Assembly: GCA_937120965.1 (NCBI GenBank)
Contig: CAKZKA010000142.1
Location: forward strand, 1-64,000
Direction of reading: 5' to 3'
DNA from: an uncultured Chloroflexota bacterium
Lineage (GTDB): Bacteria > Chloroflexota > Chloroflexia > Chloroflexales > Chloroflexaceae
Length of the DNA stretch: 64,000 bases
Shown here: in pieces, positions 36,017-44,521 of the stretch
Position numbering within the stretch: position 1 is the stretch's first letter
Layout of the letters: each line of letters starts with the position of its first letter
Position numbers and translations under genes: made by a program
The notes under the pieces: model-generated
Databases searched by the model: none
The model's input: only the letters and a program-made list of their open reading frames with translations
Told to the model about the DNA's origin: nothing

Positions 36017-37623
36017 CCCCGCTGGTCCTCTGTCACGATGTGCGCTATCGCTATCGCGACGGAACGGTCGGTTTACAGGGGCTCGATCTGAGCATTGCGC
36101 CGGGGGAGTTTGTGGTGCTGGCCGGCGCCAGCGGGTCGGGCAAGTCTACCCTCTGTCGCCTGTTGAATGGGCTGATCCCGCACCTGCACGGTGGCGAGTT
36201 GTCCGGTCGAGTGCTGGTAGCGGAGCGTGACGTGCGACTGACCCCGCCGGTCGATCTTGCTCCGCACGTGGCGCTCCTGCTCCAGAACGCCGAGGCGCAG
36301 GTGGTGGCTTCGACCGTGGCGCGCGATCTGGCTCTGGGGCTGGCCTGCCAGGGGTTGGATCGCGCGACGATCGGCGCTCGGGTGCAGGAGGTAGCCGCGG
36401 CGCTGGCAATTGAGCACCTGCTGGAGCGCTCACCGGCTACCCTCTCGGGCGGCGAGTTGCAACGGGTTGCCCTGGCGGGTGTGCTGGCGCTGCGCCCGGC
36501 ATTGCTGGCTCTCGATGAACCCTTTGCCTTTCTCGACGCCCGAGGCGCGGAACGGCTACGTGCCGTGCTGCGGCAGTTGCACCGCCAGGGGGTTACGATT
36601 ATCGTCGCTGAACACCGCCTCGCCGAGGTAGCTGCGCTGGCAACGCGCCTCGTGGTGCTGTGCGATGGGCGCGTCGTGGCCGATAGGCCGCCGCATATGG
36701 TTGGCTCCGACGAACTGGAGGCGTGGCGATTGGAACCGCCGACATGGCCGGCGCATACCGCCGGTCCCCCCGACACCGCCTCGATCCTCGACGCGGCAGC
36801 GCCCGCCTTCGACAGGAACGGTTCCCGAACGTTGCTGGAGACTGCGGTGGCAGGGCCACCGCCCGAGCGAGCCGTGATTGCCTGGAACCAGGTCACATTC
36901 GGTCATGGCGGGCAACCGCTGATACGCGGCTTGAATCTGACGGTCGGCGCGGGCGAGGCGCTCAGCCTGCTGGGGGCCAATGGCGCTGGCAAGACAACGG
37001 TGCTGCGGCTGGGCAACGGCCTGCTGCGCGCACAGGGTGGTAGCGTGTATCTCCTCGGTCGGCCGATAGGCAGGCGACCGCTCTGGGAACTGGCCCGTGA
37101 TGTGGGCCTCGTTCCGCAGCAGCCGGGGCATATGCTCTTCGCGCCCACGGTGCGGGCCGAACTCGAAGTCGGGCCACAAGCCCTCGGGCGCGACGACCCC
37201 TCGTGGCGCGCGCGCTTGATCGAGCGTTTCAGGCTGGGCGCGTTGCTCGACCGGGCGCCCTATCGCCTCAGCGCCGGCGAACAGCGGCGCGTTGCCCTGG
37301 CAGCCGTGGCTGCCGCCCGTCCACGGGCGTTGTTGCTCGATGAACCGACTGTCGGCCAGGACGGGCCGGGGCGCGCCGAGACGCGGCGCCTGGTGAGCGA
37401 GCTGGCGCAGTCGGGTGTTGCGGTGGTGCTGGCCACGCACGATACCGCGTGGGCCGCTGGCGCCAGTACCCGCTGGGCCATTCTCGACGAGGGCAGAGTT
37501 GTGGCCACCGACGCCCCCGCTGCCCTCTTCAACCGCCCCGATCTCCTGGCGCGCGCAGGGTTGCGGGCGCCAGCTCCGGCTGCACCGAAAGATGCTTGCG
37601 TGAGAGGGATCGAAAGGGCGTAG
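36013..37623 (+). CDS. ecfA: Fused double ATPase of an ECF transporter
   Basis: The 536-residue protein joins two ABC ATPase domains. The first has GASGSGKST (Walker A), LSGGELQRVALAG and LLALDEPFAFLDARG. The second (about residues 290-520) has GANGAGKTT, LSAGEQRRVALAA and ALLLDEPTVGQD. A linker of about 50 residues separates them. Most ECF systems use two separate ATPases (EcfA1 and EcfA2); this single chain replaces both, as in the YkoD-like family. It powers thiazole uptake with ThiW and EcfT. The symbol reflects function rather than a specific orthologue. Confidence 0.92.
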   Translation: MTPLVLCHDVRYRYRDGTVGLQGLDLSIAPGEFVVLAGASGSGKSTLCRLLNGLIPHLHGGELSGRVLVAERDVRLTPPVDLAPHVALLLQNAEAQVVASTVARDLALGLACQGLDRATIGARVQEVAAALAIEHLLERSPATLSGGELQRVALAGVLALRPALLALDEPFAFLDARGAERLRAVLRQLHRQGVTIIVAEHRLAEVAALATRLVVLCDGRVVADRPPHMVGSDELEAWRLEPPTWPAHTAGPPDTASILDAAAPAFDRNGSRTLLETAVAGPPPERAVIAWNQVTFGHGGQPLIRGLNLTVGAGEALSLLGANGAGKTTVLRLGNGLLRAQGGSVYLLGRPIGRRPLWELARDVGLVPQQPGHMLFAPTVRAELEVGPQALGRDDPSWRARLIERFRLGALLDRAPYRLSAGEQRRVALAAVAAARPRALLLDEPTVGQDGPGRAETRRLVSELAQSGVAVVLATHDTAWAAGASTRWAILDEGRVVATDAPAALFNRPDLLARAGLRAPAPAAPKDACVRGIERA

Positions 37624-37629
37624 CCCTTC

Positions 37630-37830
37630 CAGAAGTAAACCGGTTTTCAGCTACTGTAAACATATGGGGAAACCGGGTTTCCAGCCCTACCAGGACAAAA
37701 CCTGTCTTCATCTTGTCAGAGTATGGGGAAACCGGATTTCCCCACCTGCGGTGAGCTTGTCGAACCGCGCCCCCTGCCCGCCGGGGTGGCAAGCCCTCCT
37801 CGCCGGGAGCGGTACAGTTCGATAAGCCCA
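37630..37830. repeat. Palindrome cluster inside the thiamin operon
   Basis: Between ecfA and ecfT lie at least three copies of the GGGGAAACCGGGTTTCCCC type palindrome (about 37636, 37663 and 37722) and a GTGAGCTTGTCGAACCGC tail. The genes still run in one direction with a good ribosome site for ecfT, so the operon may continue through the repeats. Confidence 0.75.
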
Positions 37831-37856
37831 CCGCGCGTGGGAACAGGTGGCTCTCC

Positions 37857-38543
37857 ATGCAATCGAGAATATTTGCTTCTTCATCGCAGCGTTTCGATCC
37901 ACGGGCATGCCTGCTGGCTTACCTGATCGGCTTGGCGGCGATAGTAATCAGCACCGATCTGCGAGAGCTGGTCAGCATCAGTCTGGTGCTGGCGGTGCTG
38001 CTCAGCGGACTGCGGCTATGGGGTCGGTGGTGGCGCGTGACACGGATGGTGTTGCCCACGCTGGTGCTGTTTGCCCTGGTCGCAGGCTGGAGCGGCGGGA
38101 GCGCCGCGGCTGTGGGGGCCGCCCTGCGGCTGCTGGCCCTGATCAGCGCGGGGCTGATTTTCTTCGCTACCACGGCGCCGGAGGATCTCGGTGATGCGCT
38201 GCTGGCCAGTGGCGTTCCCTCCCAGGTGGCCTTTCTGCTCGAGGGCGCCCTGCGCTTCGTACCGACGATGGGCGCGCTGGCCGCCAGTGTGCGTGACGCG
38301 CAGGCCAGTCGTGGCATTCGCTTCGACGGTATGCACCTGCTGCGCAACGGTCTGGCCCTGCTGGGGCCGATCCTCATCAGCGCGATGCGCCTGGCCGATG
38401 ATCTCGCCGAGGGCCTCGAAACGCGCGGCTTCGGCGGCCCGCGACGCACGCCGCTGCGGGCCTATCGCTACACCTGGCGCGATTGGGGCTTGCTGGTGAC
38501 GGTGCTGCTCCTGGCGGCCCTGGTGCATGCCGGGTATCAATAG
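37857..38543 (+). CDS. ecfT: ECF transporter transmembrane component EcfT
   Basis: The 228-residue CbiQ-family protein has five to six helices. The coupling segments are ASVRDAQASRGIRF and LADDLAEGLETRGFGG, both carrying the conserved Ala-Arg-Gly type motif that contacts the ATPase. It joins ThiW to EcfA. ATG 37857 has AGGTGG upstream. It lies 233 bp after ecfA, across a repeat cluster. Confidence 0.92.
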   Translation: MQSRIFASSSQRFDPRACLLAYLIGLAAIVISTDLRELVSISLVLAVLLSGLRLWGRWWRVTRMVLPTLVLFALVAGWSGGSAAAVGAALRLLALISAGLIFFATTAPEDLGDALLASGVPSQVAFLLEGALRFVPTMGALAASVRDAQASRGIRFDGMHLLRNGLALLGPILISAMRLADDLAEGLETRGFGGPRRTPLRAYRYTWRDWGLLVTVLLLAALVHAGYQ

Positions 38544-38644
38544 CCGAACATCAACCTAGCCCTCCGTAGCGGGAGGGTTTGGGAGGGCGCAGCCCTCCCA
38601 GGGAACAACCTTTGCTCATACCGATATTACCGAAGGAGCACACG

Positions 38645-39274
38645 ATGAGCCTTGCTCAGGAACTCTGGCACGCCAATACGGATCTGGCGCAGGCGTGTCT
38701 CGAACATCCGTTTGTGCAGGGTCTGGCCGACGGTTCGCTACCCCGCCCGGCGTTCGCCTATTTTATCGGCCAGGATGCGTTTTTTCTCGACGCGTTTGCC
38801 CGCGCCTACTGCATCGCGGCTGCGAGGGCGCCCGACCTGAGCGGGTTGCGCGCCTTTCACGAACTGGCGGGCGGGGTAATCAACGAGCTTGGTTTGCACG
38901 AGCACTACGCTGCACAGTGGGAGCTTGACATTCGCCAGGTCACACCTGGCGTCACCACGCGCCGCTACACCGATTTTCTCCTCGCCACGGCCTGGCGCTA
39001 CGACGCCGGTATGACCGCGGCGGCGATGGCGCCGTGTATGCGCCTCTACGCGTTTATCGGGGCCGAACTGGCGAAGCGCGGCAAGACGGAGCATCACTAT
39101 ACGCGCTGGATCACGACCTACAGTGACCCGGCCTTCCAGGACCTGGCCGGGCGCATCGAGGGGCTGGTGGACCGTTATGCTTCAGATGCGCCCGAAACGC
39201 GCGCAGCCTACCGCTACGCGATGCTCTGCGAGCGCGACTTCTTCCAGGCTGCGTGGGAGGAGCGTGCAGACTGA
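38645..39274 (+). CDS. tenA: TenA-family thiaminase II / aminopyrimidine aminohydrolase
   Basis: The 209-residue all-helical protein starts SLAQELWHANTDLAQACLEHPFVQGL. HELAGGVINELGLHEHYA, TDFLLATAWRYDAGMTAAAMAPCMRLYAFIG (catalytic Cys in APC) and CERDFFQAAWEE (conserved Glu near the end) match TenA. It hydrolyses degraded thiamin or aminopyrimidine to the HMP moiety for reuse. AAGGAG lies upstream of ATG 38645. It is the last gene of the TPP-controlled cluster, after a GGGAGGGC repeat. With ThiW uptake this is a salvage route. Confidence 0.93.
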   Translation: MSLAQELWHANTDLAQACLEHPFVQGLADGSLPRPAFAYFIGQDAFFLDAFARAYCIAAARAPDLSGLRAFHELAGGVINELGLHEHYAAQWELDIRQVTPGVTTRRYTDFLLATAWRYDAGMTAAAMAPCMRLYAFIGAELAKRGKTEHHYTRWITTYSDPAFQDLAGRIEGLVDRYASDAPETRAAYRYAMLCERDFFQAAWEERAD

Positions 39275-39315
39275 GCGCCTCCAGGCAGATTCCCCACGCC
39301 CCTCCCTGTGGGTTT

Positions 39316-39532
39316 AAGGGCGGACCGAACATCCGAGCCAACGTGGCTTGTACCGCATTGGAACGCCCTCGCGCACGGCTCTGGTCTCCCCGCTTCGACA
39401 GGCTCAGGCTTCGCCCCTTCGGGCTGAGCCTCAGGGCGAAGCCTGAGCCTGTCGAAGGGGGCCGGGGGTGAGGACCAATCAGCATCCCAACGCCAGAACG
39501 CCCGTCGGCGCTCATACGTTCTGTCCGCCCCT
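39316..39532. repeat. GGGGCGGACAGAAC element (copy D, reverse orientation)
   Basis: AAGGGCGGACCGAAC at 39316-39330 is inverted as GTTCTGTCCGCCCCT at 39518-39532, 217 bp. The body reads as the reverse complement of the 27646 copy and includes both CTTCGACAGGCTCAGG hairpin arms. GGGGAAACC-type palindromes follow at about 39610 and 39680. No gene lies in 39275-39707. Confidence 0.87.
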
Positions 39533-39707
39533 GAATCCCTGTGGTGAGGGGCGTGGGCATAGAGACGCAGCGCCGCTGTGTCTCTACACGTTTCTGATGG
39601 GCAGGGCCTGGGAAAACCGGCTTTCTCCATCCCCCAACCGCTGGTGGGGGCGCCTGGCGCCCCGCCGGGCAGGGGCACGGGGAAACCCGATTTCCCCGAG
39701 GTTCGGC

Positions 39708-41642
39708 TCAGCGCCAGTCAAGCCGGGCGGCGTAGCGCGCAGCGGCCCCGGCGCGGCGCAGGCGCAGCCCCAGGCGGGCCAGCGGCCCGAGCAGGCGCGC
39801 GTCGGCGATATGGTCGAGGTGGAGTTGAAAAGCCGCGCGCAGCAGCCGGTGGCCGCCCCGGGCCGCCGCGGGCACGTGCCGGTCGGCCCAGGCCAGCAGC
39901 GCGTCGAGGGCCGCCCGGGCCTCAGCCAGCGCCTCGACAAGCAGCGCCGCGTCGGCATCGCGGGCCGCGAGGACGTACAGTTGCTGGCGCAGCCGCAGGA
40001 AGCGCAACAGGGCGGCGCTCAGCTCCCATTCCGCCCGCTCCGCGGCCAGGTCGTCGGCGGCTAGCTCGGTGGCCCACAGCGCCGCGGCGCGCCGCAGTTC
40101 GTGTTCCGCGGCGCACAGGGCCTCCAGGCGCAACTCCACCGCGCGGCGCGGCCCGGCGATGATCTGGTCGAGCACGTCGGCGGGCGGATGGGCCACCGGG
40201 TCGCGCCCGCGGGGCGGCAGGCCCTCGTCGCGCTCGGGATCACGCTCGAGCACCGGACGCCAGGCGCGACTGAGGGCCAGGTGGGCCTGGACGAGGGCCG
40301 TTCCCGCTCCGGGCGCGCGGGCGGCAGCGTACTCCGCCAGCGCCGCCTCTGCGTCGGCAGTGGGCGCCCAGGCCAGCCGTGCGAACAGGTAGGCGTTGGG
40401 CGGCGTCGCCACGAAGGGCCGGTCGCCCGTCAACAGCGCATGCACCGCCGTCACCCCGGTAGCGCGGTAGTGCCGCATATCGGCAGCGATCACCTCGGGC
40501 AGCGGCGGCAGCGAGGATTTGAACAGAATCCCGTCCAGGTAGTACTCGAAGATCGCCAGCTCTTGCCCTGTGCCTGTGTCGGCGAAGCGAGCCAGCCTGG
40601 CGGCGACCCCGGCGTTGACCCGCGCGTCCATTCCGGCGGCGTAGCTGCGCAACCGGGGCGCGACGAGGGTCGTGACGCGCGGGTGCGGGCGGGTTGCCAC
40701 GGGCGGCGTTTCGGTGTCGTGATAGGCCAGGAAGGCTACCCGGGTAGCCGGGCGGTCGCCGGGCAGGGCCTCGGCCAGCGCATTCGCGGCAATCAACGCC
40801 TGATCGGCGGGACCGAGAGCGGCGCAACGCGGACAGTGGCACCACCCGCCTGCCCGCAGATCATCCGGCCAGAGGTGGTAGACCTCGGCTTCGGGGTAGG
40901 CGGCGAAGAACGCTGCGGCCAGCTTCTGGGCGTGGGCGAGCGCGGCGGGATTGCTGACGCAGAAGTTGTGGTCCGTGGTGCGACGGCGCCCGTTGTGGCG
41001 GAACATATCGGGCCGGGCGCCAAACAGGCGTCGCGGCAGCAAATCACGCAGATGATGCCCGCCCAGCTCGATCCGCAACCCCCGGCGGTGGATCAGCGGC
41101 AGCAGCGTGGCGCGACGCTCGCGCCAGGCGGCGAGGCGGCAGGCGCCCAGGGCGGGGGCGCGAATGGTGGTGTGTATGAAGATCGTGTTGAGACGATTGC
41201 GCGCCGCCCAGACGATCCACCGCTCCGCCTCGGCCAGGAAGAGATCGTGGCCAATGATCAGCCCTCGTCGGGCAAGGCCAGGCCGGTCGGCGACGGCAAC
41301 GCCCGGCAGGGTCACACGGGGCAGGCGGGGAACGCATTCGGCGTCGGGCACAGGCCAGCGGCAGCCCAGGGTCTCCAGCAGGTCATAGACAGCGTAGAGC
41401 AGGCCCCGCGGCCCCTCGCCGTGCAGGCTCAGGCCGTGCTCATCGGGCGCGCGAATGAATCCGTCGCCCGCGGGGCCGTGAGACAGAGCGATCCGTGGCG
41501 CCTGCGCCGCCGCGGTGATCGGCAACACCGGCGCGCCCATCTGCGCCAGCGTATCGCGCAACTCCTCGGCGGCCAGGCGCGCCGTGGGGTGGTCACCGGC
41601 AAGCTCGATTGACCAGACACGACTCAGGTCCATCTCCCTCAC
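39708..41642 (-). CDS. DUF4838 protein (glycoside hydrolase 67-like N-terminus)
   Basis: The 644-residue protein has a GH67/GH20 N-terminal-like beta region (ARLAAEELRDTLAQMG, GEGPRGLLYAVYDLLETLGCRW) and then a barrel-like DUF4838 domain with HLWPDDLRAGGWCHCPRCAALG and FLAYHDTETPP. The last 200 residues are Ala/Arg-rich helices. Such proteins occur with glycan-degrading systems; catalysis has not been shown. There is no signal peptide, which is unusual for a polysaccharide enzyme. It is coupled to the upstream transporter gene through GTGA at 41642. Confidence 0.75.
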   Translation of the reverse strand: MREMDLSRVWSIELAGDHPTARLAAEELRDTLAQMGAPVLPITAAAQAPRIALSHGPAGDGFIRAPDEHGLSLHGEGPRGLLYAVYDLLETLGCRWPVPDAECVPRLPRVTLPGVAVADRPGLARRGLIIGHDLFLAEAERWIVWAARNRLNTIFIHTTIRAPALGACRLAAWRERRATLLPLIHRRGLRIELGGHHLRDLLPRRLFGARPDMFRHNGRRRTTDHNFCVSNPAALAHAQKLAAAFFAAYPEAEVYHLWPDDLRAGGWCHCPRCAALGPADQALIAANALAEALPGDRPATRVAFLAYHDTETPPVATRPHPRVTTLVAPRLRSYAAGMDARVNAGVAARLARFADTGTGQELAIFEYYLDGILFKSSLPPLPEVIAADMRHYRATGVTAVHALLTGDRPFVATPPNAYLFARLAWAPTADAEAALAEYAAARAPGAGTALVQAHLALSRAWRPVLERDPERDEGLPPRGRDPVAHPPADVLDQIIAGPRRAVELRLEALCAAEHELRRAAALWATELAADDLAAERAEWELSAALLRFLRLRQQLYVLAARDADAALLVEALAEARAALDALLAWADRHVPAAARGGHRLLRAAFQLHLDHIADARLLGPLARLGLRLRRAGAAARYAARLDWR

Positions 41643-42547
41643 CGCCAGCGGGTCAGTAGAACTCCAGCCACAATCAGCACCGCGCCAGCAGCCTGGTTCC
41701 AGGTAGGCTGTTCACCCAGCAGCGGCCAGGCCAGCAGCGCCGCGCAGAAGGGGATCGCGCAACCATAGATCGCGGTGCGCACCGACCCCGCGACGCGCAC
41801 GCTATTGTTCCAGAGCAGATAGGCCACCACCAGCGCAATCGCCGTCGCGTAGGCCAGACTGGTCCACGCCGCCGCGCTGACCGTGGCCCAGTCCAGCCAC
41901 AGCAGGTCCGGGATACCGATCAGCAGCAGGGCAGGGGCGCCGGTAATGGTCGTCCAGGTCGTAATCGCCAGGGGCGAGAGGCCCTGGGCGAGGGTGCGCA
42001 CACCGAGGGTATAGATCGTCCAGCACAGGGCGCAGCCAAAGAGCAGCAAATCGCCGAGGAGACTTTCGGTGGTGAAGTGCAACTGGCCCGAAGCGACGAT
42101 CAGGGCCACGCCAAGGAAGGCCAGAACGATCCCGGCGACGGCATGGCGGCGCAGGCGCTCGATGCCAAGAAGGGCGCCGAAGAAGGCCACCAGGGCCGGA
42201 GTCGTCGCAATCAACAGCGAGGCATTGGCAGCCGTGGTGATCCGCAGCCCGTAGGTAAACCCGAGCTGATAGAGGGTATTGCCAACCAGCCCCACCCAGG
42301 TGAGCTTCCACAGCGCCCCTCGTGGCAGGCGGGGCAAGCCCTCGCGCCAGGCCAGCACCAGCCAGAGCAGCAGCGAAGCCCCGGCGAAGCGCAGCCCGGC
42401 GAAGGCCAGCGGCGGGATCTCGCGCAGCCCCAGTTTCATCGCGCTAAAATTCAGGCCCCAGATCATCACCACAGCGATCATGGACAGGTCGGTACCGGGC
42501 AGGCCGAGCCTGGCTCGAGCCTCGCCCGCCTGGGTTGGTATAGCCAT
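41639..42547 (-). CDS. DMT-superfamily permease (EamA family)
   Basis: The 302-residue protein shows ten hydrophobic helices in two EamA repeats. WGLNFSAMKLGLREIPPLAFAGLRFAGA is the first repeat signature, and MAWPLLGEQ-type LLAWPLLGEQPTWNQAAGAVLI closes the second. It exports or imports small metabolites; the substrate is unknown. ATG 42547 is chosen because upstream codons are repeat-derived. Its stop overlaps the DUF4838 start, so the two are translated together. Confidence 0.87.
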   Translation of the reverse strand: MAIPTQAGEARARLGLPGTDLSMIAVVMIWGLNFSAMKLGLREIPPLAFAGLRFAGASLLLWLVLAWREGLPRLPRGALWKLTWVGLVGNTLYQLGFTYGLRITTAANASLLIATTPALVAFFGALLGIERLRRHAVAGIVLAFLGVALIVASGQLHFTTESLLGDLLLFGCALCWTIYTLGVRTLAQGLSPLAITTWTTITGAPALLLIGIPDLLWLDWATVSAAAWTSLAYATAIALVVAYLLWNNSVRVAGSVRTAIYGCAIPFCAALLAWPLLGEQPTWNQAAGAVLIVAGVLLTRWR

Positions 42548-43187
42548 TACAGTTGCCTCAACACCACGGGTACAACACAGCATGTTCCTGAGAGGGCAGC
42601 GCCCTGCCGGACCCTCCCATCGGGCAGGGGATTGGAGAGGGGAGCTTCCCCGACTTGAGCACCGCGCTATAGTAACACTCCCGGCGCTCCAGCACCAGTG
42701 GCGGGCAACCCCCATCCGCTCCTGCCGCGCCGAGATGCGCGATCACCCCGCCGCGGGGGGATGGCCGCGATAGGCCCGCGGCCGCCGCCCCCGTCCCCAC
42801 GGGTACGCTGTGGGAATGGCATGCCGCGCCACGGTGCGCGGGCGCGCCGTGGGGAGCAACGTAGAGACGGCCCGGCGGGCCGTCTCCCCACACCGCCGTG
42901 GGAATGGCATGCATCGTCATGGCGCGCAGGCGCAGGAGCAGGCAGCGCGGGCCATACCGGGCGATGAGAGTCGAGACAGATCGCACCGGAACCGTCGTCT
43001 GGCGATGAGGGGACACGGGCAGGGTCGAAGCATACACCTCCAGGCATCGACCCGATCAGATCAGCGGATGGATAGGTGAATACTGTGGTGTAACACCCCG
43101 GTGCAGTTCCAGGCAATCTGTTCGTCGTTGCGCGGCGCAGGCGAATAGGGGCTAGAAGGCAAAGATACGGAGAAACCGGGATGACTT
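42548..43187. repeat. Repeat-filled intergenic region
   Basis: This 640-bp gap holds a GAGAGGGCAGCGCCCT-type repeat near 42590 and a block around 42805-42925. The block, with GGCATGCCGCGCCACGG and GACGGCCCGGCGGGCCGTC, is also found as a tandem repeat at 46880-47034. A short tail with AGAAACCGGG follows. No gene is supported. Confidence 0.65.
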
Positions 43188-43288
43188 ATACCAATTACCG
43201 TTGATAATGCCGCATTGCTTGAAGCGGTTTCAGGCGTTGTGCTGCCCAGCGTGGCAATCCAAAATCCAAAATCTAAAATCTAAAATAG
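43188..43288. repeat. TA-flanked MITE-like repeat at the 3' end of a STAS gene (copy d)
   Basis: The left end ATACCAATTACCGTTGATAA is intact. The right end, AATCTAAAATCTAAAATAGAT, has lost the terminal TGGTAT. Bases 43273-43288 are also the last codons and stop of the membrane STAS protein, on the opposite strand. Confidence 0.85.
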
Positions 43289-44412
43289 ATGAGCATCAGC
43301 GCCGCTTGCAGCGTTGCTGTAGTACGGAAGACACTCAAGTCACTATCCTGACCAACGAGTATCTGCGCGACTTGAGGACTAATACCGGCCAGAATCGTCT
43401 CTGCACCCATTAACCGCGCTGCCCTGCCTATTTCTACGAGCGCAACCGCAGCAGGATGATCAAGCTTCATAACGCCGGTCATGTCAATAATAAGCGTGCG
43501 AGCGCGGGTCTGCTGAATGAATTGGAGCGCGGGAGCGAGCAACTGTTGCACCTGTTCGCCATTCAGAACGCCAATCAACGGCACAACCAGCGTATCTTCG
43601 CTGACAGGAATAATCGGTGCAGCCATACGGGCTATCGTCTGGTTCAACAGTTGCTGCGCTTCGAGACTTTCCCGTAGCTGCTCTGCGATAGCGCGCTGTT
43701 CTTCTGCGAGTTGTCGCAGCGCTGCGGTGCGCTCCTCGACCCGCATCTCCAGCGCTGCATTGGTTGCGCTCAGTTCCCGGGTCGCTGCTTCGGCCTGCTG
43801 GCGAGCAGTGTTTGCCGCCTTCAGCGCCACAGAGAGACTGCGTCCTCCAATAAAGGAAATGAACGCGCTAACGGTCAGCAGTACAATCAGGTGGGCGACA
43901 GCCGGGCCAAAACTGTTCGCCGCGCGCTGTTCAGGCGGGAGCGCCACCATCACTCCCGCAACACTGAGCAGACAGAGACCAAGCACGATCCAGATTTGAT
44001 AGGGGGGCAGCAGGATGCTGGCTAGCAATACACTGATCAAGAGGTAGAAGACGTTAAATGGCGAGTTTGGATTCAAGAACAACCCGCTTAGCGACCCGAT
44101 CATACTAACAACGACCAGCACATACGCTCCTGCCGCAACATACCCCTTGCGCCCCAGAGTTGCGGCAACCGTAAACACAAACACCGCAAGCCCGAGATTA
44201 ATCCAGCGACCGGGGGATGGTTGAAGCAGGGTCAGCGCCACGCCAACGCTCAGCAGCAGCCCGATAATGCCTGTGCAGATGATGATCAGAATTCGTCCAC
44301 GCCGTTGATCATCGGGACTACTGGCTGCATTGTAAGTGATTCTGGCGAATAAGTTTTGTATGTCCACAATTGAAAACTGGTCGGTATTGTACGTTATTGG
44401 TCTGATTGCCAA
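43273..44412 (-). CDS. Membrane STAS-domain regulator (RsbR-like)
   Basis: The 379-residue protein has about six membrane helices (residues 40-205), a coiled linker (AANTARQQAEAATRELSATNAALEM, to about 270) and a C-terminal STAS domain. The STAS domain has LIIDMTGVMKLDHPAAVAL and ILAGISPQVAQILV. It resembles RsbR-type antagonist proteins but is membrane-anchored. The final residues, LIYFRF and stop, are encoded by a MITE-like repeat, so the native end is lost or replaced. The start is TTG 44412 with a poor ribosome site; the exact N-terminus is uncertain. It lies downstream of another STAS gene on the same strand. Confidence 0.85.
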   Translation of the reverse strand: MAIRPITYNTDQFSIVDIQNLFARITYNAASSPDDQRRGRILIIICTGIIGLLLSVGVALTLLQPSPGRWINLGLAVFVFTVAATLGRKGYVAAGAYVLVVVSMIGSLSGLFLNPNSPFNVFYLLISVLLASILLPPYQIWIVLGLCLLSVAGVMVALPPEQRAANSFGPAVAHLIVLLTVSAFISFIGGRSLSVALKAANTARQQAEAATRELSATNAALEMRVEERTAALRQLAEEQRAIAEQLRESLEAQQLLNQTIARMAAPIIPVSEDTLVVPLIGVLNGEQVQQLLAPALQFIQQTRARTLIIDMTGVMKLDHPAAVALVEIGRAARLMGAETILAGISPQVAQILVGQDSDLSVFRTTATLQAALMLIYFRF

Positions 44413-44521
44413 GGTGTCGCATTGGACAGCTCTACACCTCCACAGCTCTACAGCTCCACAAAGCCCTGTGTGGAGCTAAGGGACGACCTGAACTACGGGG
44501 CGCCTCCATTTCCACCCGGTA

